A stretch of DNA of 64,000 nucleotides, taken from positions 1 to 64,000 of the forward strand of contig JAHFAK010000001.1 of NCBI GenBank assembly GCA_023250585.1, read 5' to 3'. Under the pieces are notes generated by a model that was given only the letters and a program-made list of their open reading frames with translations, was not told where the DNA came from and made no database searches. The position numbers and the translations under genes were made by a program. Source of the DNA: Deltaproteobacteria bacterium. GTDB taxonomy: Bacteria; Bdellovibrionota_F; JAHFAK01. Shown piece after piece: positions 59,822 to 64,000 of the stretch (positions are counted from its first letter, which is position 1; each line of letters opens with the position of its first letter).

Positions 59822-60742
59822 CTAACTCCAATCATGATCATTGTAAAAAGATCGAGAGATAGGCTCTACCTCACGTCGAATTCGGTCTATCTCAGCAGCA
59901 GTAAGTCTACTTTTCCAAATATCAACTGTTTTACGACTATCTCTTCTACTATTATCTTTTTTTCCATGAAATTCTACTACATTTAATGGAGAAGTATAAA
60001 GATTCATTATCTCTTCTGTTTTCTTTGTAAATGATAGATTGAATTTCTCGTAAAGTTTTCTAAATTCCTCAATAGGTGCAGAGGCTAAATCCTCATGTCT
60101 AACAAAAATCCATTCAGGATGTTCCCTTGTAAGAATTTCAACCGTTCCATACAGAGCTTTCCATTGAAGAATTCCCATACCTATAATATCAGGTCTTTGA
60201 GGATGATTTTGAATTTCTTTCTCAAATCTAAATAAATATCTTTTCATTAAATTTTTCTGATCAAGAAAATGATTAAAGTTAAATCCCCAATTAAGACGTT
60301 TTAAGCTACTTACGAAGGATGCTGGGTGTCTTATAACAACGATAACATGCGTATTAAATTTTTTAGCAAACCATTCGGTAGAAAAAAGACCAATAGGTTC
60401 GATAAAAATCTGCGGAAATCTAGAATTAAACTGGCGAAACAGAGATCTAAATTTTCTTTTGGTTACACGTCCAAAATCTCGGAGTGATTCTATTTTGCTC
60501 AGGCTTTTAAAAAAATCATACTTCATATCCACACACTTTTGGATATAGGGATAAAATTGCTTCTCGTTTTCCTGAGAGATATAGGTGTACATCCATGGAA
60601 AAGGTTGACATCCAATCTCTGAAGCAACATTAAAAATTTCCTCATCTCGCATAAGAAATTCTCCTGAGATAGAAAGCATTCTTCCAACCCAGCTTGAACC
60701 AGATCGATGTGATCCTGTAATGTAGATATGTTTTTTTATCAT
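59822..60742 (-). CDS. PAPS-dependent sulfotransferase
   Basis: The 306 residues carry the two PAPS-binding elements: the 5'-phosphosulfate loop IYITGSHRSGSSWVGRML (about 7-23) and the 3'-phosphate element VIVVIRHPASFVSSLKRL with R138 and S142. WIFVRHEDLASAP corresponds to the third conserved block. The enzyme would sulfate a hydroxyl or amine using PAPS, most likely on the lipid-linked glycan or glycolipid at the cytoplasmic membrane. It is 19 bases after the PK-ATP sulfurylase gene, so donor supply and use are adjacent. Nothing in the sequence tells the acceptor. Confidence 0.93.
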   Translation of the reverse strand: MIKKHIYITGSHRSGSSWVGRMLSISGEFLMRDEEIFNVASEIGCQPFPWMYTYISQENEKQFYPYIQKCVDMKYDFFKSLSKIESLRDFGRVTKRKFRSLFRQFNSRFPQIFIEPIGLFSTEWFAKKFNTHVIVVIRHPASFVSSLKRLNWGFNFNHFLDQKNLMKRYLFRFEKEIQNHPQRPDIIGMGILQWKALYGTVEILTREHPEWIFVRHEDLASAPIEEFRKLYEKFNLSFTKKTEEIMNLYTSPLNVVEFHGKKDNSRRDSRKTVDIWKSRLTAAEIDRIRREVEPISRSFYNDHDWS

Positions 60743-60761
60743 TACAAAAAAGAGCCTTTGC

Positions 60762-62942
60762 TTATGCTACAAAAATTTCCTCTCCTCTCTCAATTTCCTC
60801 TAATAAAAAAGTTGATATCTCTTTTCTCATAAACCAATCAGGAAGCTCTTTTCCTGATTTGAGCATTTCACGCGCTTCACTGCCACTGATTAAACGCATA
60901 TTTTTTTCATCATGATTACATTTTTCTACATAGCGATTGCACTGCTGACAGTAAGAAATAGTGTCAAAAAATACAGGCGTTATTCCCAAATCCCCCATAC
61001 TCTTAAATAGTTCTTGAGAAGCATGAGTACCATAGAAATTACCAACGCCTGTATGATCTCTTCCCATAATAAAATGAGTACATCCAAAGTTTTTCCTACA
61101 AAGAGCAGTAAAAACAGCCTCACGTGGTCCCGCATATCGTGAATAGGTAGAAAATGCTCCGATCAATACTTTTTCTTTAGGGTAATAAGTATTAAGCAAC
61201 TTCTCATAACTTTGTATAATAGCATGACTGACAAAATCACCTTTCTTTTTGATACCTATTACTGGATGAACAAAAAGGCCATCGCATGAAGTACGTTCCA
61301 GCGCTAGAATTTGTAATGTTTCATGGGCTCTATGAACAACATTTCTTGTATGGAAACCAACAACTCGGCTCCATCCTTTATGTTCAAAAAGGGCCCGCGT
61401 TTGCAAAGGAGTGAATTCATATTGTTTGTTCATACGTGGAAGACGTTTTATCAATTCAACTTTTCCACCAATGAAATAATTGTCTTTTCCGAAGAGAGCT
61501 GCAACTCCTGGATGCGCTTTATCTTGTGTTCCAAACATCATTTGAGATAATTCCGTGAGGTCATAGGGGTAAATTTCCTCTATCTCAATCGTAGCAACAA
61601 TATCCTGCGAGGATTGAAGAGCTAAACTCACTATAGTTCCTTCATGAAATTTTGTTGCTTCTTCTTTACTCACTTGCAATAAAATAGGAAGAGGCCATGC
61701 AACCCCGTTAGAAAGTTTATAATCATGCAAAACACTCGTAAGTTCTTCTCGATTCATAAAACCTTGTAATGGCGAAAAAGAACCAAGAGCAATTTGCTCT
61801 GCATCCATCAGTATTTTTTCGTCAACAATTAAGCGTGGGTACTGATTAAGCAGAGTTTTATCACACTCTTGAGCAATACGATACGTAAGTATTCCTCCAT
61901 GTGGCTTGATCAAAAATCGAGAATGATCATCCAGAAGTTTTCCAAAGGAAACTTTTCGATTGGAGCTCTCAAATTCATTTATAAGAGAAACAACAACCGC
62001 TGCACAATCAACGGGATGTTGACCAATAGCAGTTTCAGCAGCGAGGACTAAACCGTCAGCTCCATCAAGTAAAGTATTGATAACATCGTTAACTTCTGCT
62101 CGTGTTGGTTTCCTCTTTTGTGTCATAGACTCTAATAAGTTTGTAGCTACATAAATCGGTTTACCAGCAGAATTTGCTCGTTGAATAAGAAGCTTCTGAA
62201 GAAAAGGAATTTTTTCGATGGGAACTTCGCGAGAGAGATCTCCTCTATCGATGAGGAGCGCGTCAGCAAGCGTCACAATAGCATCAACATTTTTTACACC
62301 CTGCCTGCTTTCAATTTTTGCAATAATTCTGGCCTGTGCACCAACGAGTTCTCTCATTTCCGAAACAGCTTCTTTACTCGATGCAAAGGAAAGAGCAAAA
62401 TTGGTTATGCCATATTTTTTGGATAACGTCATGACTTCTTTGTCTTTTTTAGAAAGAACAGGAAGCATAATATCTTGATCAACAGTAACTGCTTTATTAC
62501 TTCCGACAATACCTCCGCAAAGCACTCGTGCTTTTAATGAACCACCATTTTTTTCAATGACCTGTAAAAAGAGAGAATTAAAATCAACATTAATGAGACT
62601 ACCTATTTCTATTTTTTCTACTACAAATCCTGGAGTAAGTGAAATAGTATGTTCATCACAAATGATATTTTCACTTACAATATCAACTATATCTCCTTCT
62701 TTTAGATAAATTTCTCCGCCTTTTACACTTCTATTCCTAATTTGAGCTCCTTCGGTATCAATACATATTGGTTTTTTCGTGTATTGACCAATGGTCTGCA
62801 TCATTTTTTCAGCTACATTGATATCAACATGTGAAAGATTAATACGAAAGAGATCTACTCCAAGCGCGTCTAAACGTTGAATAACAATTTTATCCAACGA
62901 AGCAGGCCCAATAGTTGCTAATATTTGAAGTTTTTTTATCAT
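60762..62942 (-). CDS. Fusion of pyruvate kinase-like domain and ATP sulfurylase
   Basis: The ATG at 62942 overlaps the SDR stop by 4 bases; longer start 62954 is unlikely. The 726 residues fall in two halves. Residues 1-330 are pyruvate kinase A and B domains: LATIGPAS, FRINLSH (R33, N35, S37), CIDTEGAQIR (D62, T63), IIAKIES (K209, E211), DRGDLSREVP (D235), ATNLLESM (T267), KPTRAEVNDV, LAAETAIG. The C-terminal allosteric domain of pyruvate kinase is missing. Residues about 350-720 are an ATP sulfurylase with TRNVVHRAH (HxxH, H537 and H540) and MGRDHTGVG. No APS kinase is attached. A link of PEP-driven ATP regeneration and sulfate activation, or regulation by PEP, is possible. The neighbouring gene encodes a sulfotransferase. 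Confidence 0.92.
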   Translation of the reverse strand: MIKKLQILATIGPASLDKIVIQRLDALGVDLFRINLSHVDINVAEKMMQTIGQYTKKPICIDTEGAQIRNRSVKGGEIYLKEGDIVDIVSENIICDEHTISLTPGFVVEKIEIGSLINVDFNSLFLQVIEKNGGSLKARVLCGGIVGSNKAVTVDQDIMLPVLSKKDKEVMTLSKKYGITNFALSFASSKEAVSEMRELVGAQARIIAKIESRQGVKNVDAIVTLADALLIDRGDLSREVPIEKIPFLQKLLIQRANSAGKPIYVATNLLESMTQKRKPTRAEVNDVINTLLDGADGLVLAAETAIGQHPVDCAAVVVSLINEFESSNRKVSFGKLLDDHSRFLIKPHGGILTYRIAQECDKTLLNQYPRLIVDEKILMDAEQIALGSFSPLQGFMNREELTSVLHDYKLSNGVAWPLPILLQVSKEEATKFHEGTIVSLALQSSQDIVATIEIEEIYPYDLTELSQMMFGTQDKAHPGVAALFGKDNYFIGGKVELIKRLPRMNKQYEFTPLQTRALFEHKGWSRVVGFHTRNVVHRAHETLQILALERTSCDGLFVHPVIGIKKKGDFVSHAIIQSYEKLLNTYYPKEKVLIGAFSTYSRYAGPREAVFTALCRKNFGCTHFIMGRDHTGVGNFYGTHASQELFKSMGDLGITPVFFDTISYCQQCNRYVEKCNHDEKNMRLISGSEAREMLKSGKELPDWFMRKEISTFLLEEIERGEEIFVA

Positions 62943-63721
62943 ATAATACTCCATCCTCCATCTACAACTAAATTATGTCCCGTAACATAGGCTGAGGCAT
63001 CCGAAGCTAAGAAAATTGCTGCACCTACTATTTCTTCTGCAGATGCCATTCGTTGTAACGGTGTTTTTTTAATATAATTTTTTACGAAACTTTGAGGTTG
63101 TGAATCAAAAATTCCACCAGGAGAAATTGCATTTACTCTCACTCCATGGTTACCGTAATATGATGCTAAATATTTTGTAAATTGGATAACACCCCCTTTG
63201 ATTGCGGCATACGCAGCTGGCATAGTCATATCTGTTCCTTCATAGATTGAAAAATCAGGGGCAACAATTCCATAAATTGAAGCAATATTTATAATAGATC
63301 CTTTTTTTGCTTCTTTCATTATTTCGGTAACTTTTTGGCAGCAGAGGCAATACCCATTTAAATGTTTATTGATATTCTCTTGCCACGAATTAAACGGAAT
63401 TTTTTCAAATGATACTCCCCAATCTTTTGTCCGAGGATATGCATTATTTATCCATACATCAATTCGTCCTTCTTCTTTGAGAATTTGTGTTACTCCGTTA
63501 ATAACAGATTTTTCATCGGCAATATCTAATAAAAGAAAGCGTGCAGTATAGCCATCTTTTTTTAATTCTTCACAAGCTCTTATCCCCTTTTCTTCATCGA
63601 TCTCTGCGATGATCACTTGTGCTCCATACGAAGCAAATCCTCGGGCAAATGCTTTTCCCAAAAGGCCTCCCCCTCCAGTTATGACAGTTACCTTATGAGT
63701 TAAATCAAATAAATTTTTCAT
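62939..63721 (-). CDS. Short-chain dehydrogenase/reductase, PtmA-like position
   Basis: The 260 residues are a classical SDR: VITGGGGLLGKAF, NNAYPRTKDW, NIASIYGIVAPD and AAYAAIKGG for the Tyr-Lys pair, ending YVTGHNLVVDGGW. The NAYPRTKDW and YGIVAPDFSIYEGT features resemble PtmA-type oxidoreductases of legionaminic acid and related flagellin-glycan clusters, which stand beside a PtmB cytidylyltransferase as here. It overlaps the PK-ATP sulfurylase gene and the cytidylyltransferase gene by 4 bases each. Confidence 0.88.
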   Translation of the reverse strand: MKNLFDLTHKVTVITGGGGLLGKAFARGFASYGAQVIIAEIDEEKGIRACEELKKDGYTARFLLLDIADEKSVINGVTQILKEEGRIDVWINNAYPRTKDWGVSFEKIPFNSWQENINKHLNGYCLCCQKVTEIMKEAKKGSIINIASIYGIVAPDFSIYEGTDMTMPAAYAAIKGGVIQFTKYLASYYGNHGVRVNAISPGGIFDSQPQSFVKNYIKKTPLQRMASAEEIVGAAIFLASDASAYVTGHNLVVDGGWSII

Positions 63722-64000
63722 AGAGTTGTGTATCCTTTCTCGATCAAAAATTCGACAAAGTGAAAATCAATCTCACGGTCTATATCAAAACCTGAAACAT
63801 CCGGCATACAATACACAATTGAATTATCGGTGATGACCGATGTATTTTCTTTGAGAAAAAAATTCCGGGAATAAAAATAAATCGAGGCGTTCATATCATA
63901 AACTTTCGGAGCATCTTGCCTTCGATGAGTAGCATGCGTTAATGACTTTGAAAGATGCGCTCGTCCGTTTCGATCAAGTTCTACCATATTAAAATATGGA
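63718..64000 (-). CDS. Acylneuraminate cytidylyltransferase-like (NeuA/PtmB), C-terminal part
   Basis: The frame is open to the right edge; the ATG at 63987 is internal because the upstream codons read PYFN, giving PYFNMVELDRNG, a block typical of CMP-sialic acid synthetases. The 93 residues continue with DMNASIYFYSRNFFL and FDIDREIDFHFVEFLI, the family's C-terminal landmarks. It activates a nonulosonic acid with CTP. The N-terminal nucleotide-binding half lies outside the window. Fits with the SDR beside it. Confidence 0.85.
   Translation of the reverse strand, partial: PYFNMVELDRNGRAHLSKSLTHATHRRQDAPKVYDMNASIYFYSRNFFLKENTSVITDNSIVYCMPDVSGFDIDREIDFHFVEFLIEKGYTTL

Noticed and set aside
1-64000. 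CRISPR arrays, insertion sequences, tRNA or rRNA genes, attachment sites
   Set aside because: No regularly spaced repeats, transposase-like frames or tRNA cloverleaf sequences were noticed; the only clear DNA repeat is the 96-bp tandem duplication.

Overview
This is an AT-rich bacterial chromosome segment dominated by one very large surface-polysaccharide locus of about 60 kb. Lipid-linked glycan machinery (PglC/WcaJ-type sugar-phosphate transferase, two flippases, a Wzy-like polymerase, polyprenyl-phosphate sugar modules, rhamnose genes) points to a bacterium with a complex glycosylated envelope. Clear GAGGT/AAGGAGG ribosome-binding sites precede several genes. The phylum cannot be fixed from the sequence; a poorly cultured, probably Gram-negative lineage is my guess.

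Layout. At the left edge are the last codons of prs (2-118, +), a decayed gene (130-938, -), a doubtful small ORF, and an exported TPR protein (1266-3383, +). From 3419 to the right edge everything runs on the minus strand except one membrane-protein gene (11551-12846, +). Transcription of the locus therefore proceeds from right to left and enters from beyond base 64000. In transcription order it holds: a PtmB/PtmA-like pair (acylneuraminate cytidylyltransferase, SDR); a pyruvate kinase-like/ATP sulfurylase fusion and a sulfotransferase (59.8-62.9 kb); an Arn-like module (GT2, YdjC deacetylase, GT-C; 56-59.8 kb); nucleotide-sugar enzymes and glycosyltransferases (48.7-56 kb); flippase, alkaline-phosphatase-fold enzyme and polymerase (43-48.7 kb); a second polyprenyl-sugar module (39.8-42.1 kb); UDP-sulfoquinovose synthase, a glutaminase/PP-loop amidotransferase fusion and cysteine dioxygenase (35.9-39.8 kb); an exported beta-helix protein; a possible cyclitol/CDP-alcohol module (28.6-34.2 kb); two paralogous radical SAM proteins around a PhyH-Rieske fusion and an FkbM methyltransferase (23.1-28.6 kb); flippase and dTDP-rhamnose genes (16.5-21.3 kb); and finally a split transketolase, aminotransferase, methyltransferase, bifunctional ATP sulfurylase/APS kinase and a FlaA1/CapD-like dehydratase (3.4-11.4 kb).

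How the genes fit together. A repeated theme is sulfur. Two different ATP sulfurylase fusions, APS kinase and a sulfotransferase could supply and use PAPS for O-sulfation. UDP-sulfoquinovose synthase with a nearby cysteine dioxygenase suggests a sulfonated sugar whose sulfite could come from cysteine. The second theme is unusual domain fusions: PK-like + ATP sulfurylase, class II glutaminase + WbpG-like amidotransferase, PhyH + Rieske, DUF2304 + GT2. The third is a block with a non-canonical DHQ-synthase-family cyclase, kinase-like protein, GAPDH homologue and CDP-alcohol phosphotransferase that may make a cyclitol-containing lipid or glycan. I saw no CRISPR array, insertion sequence, tRNA or rRNA.
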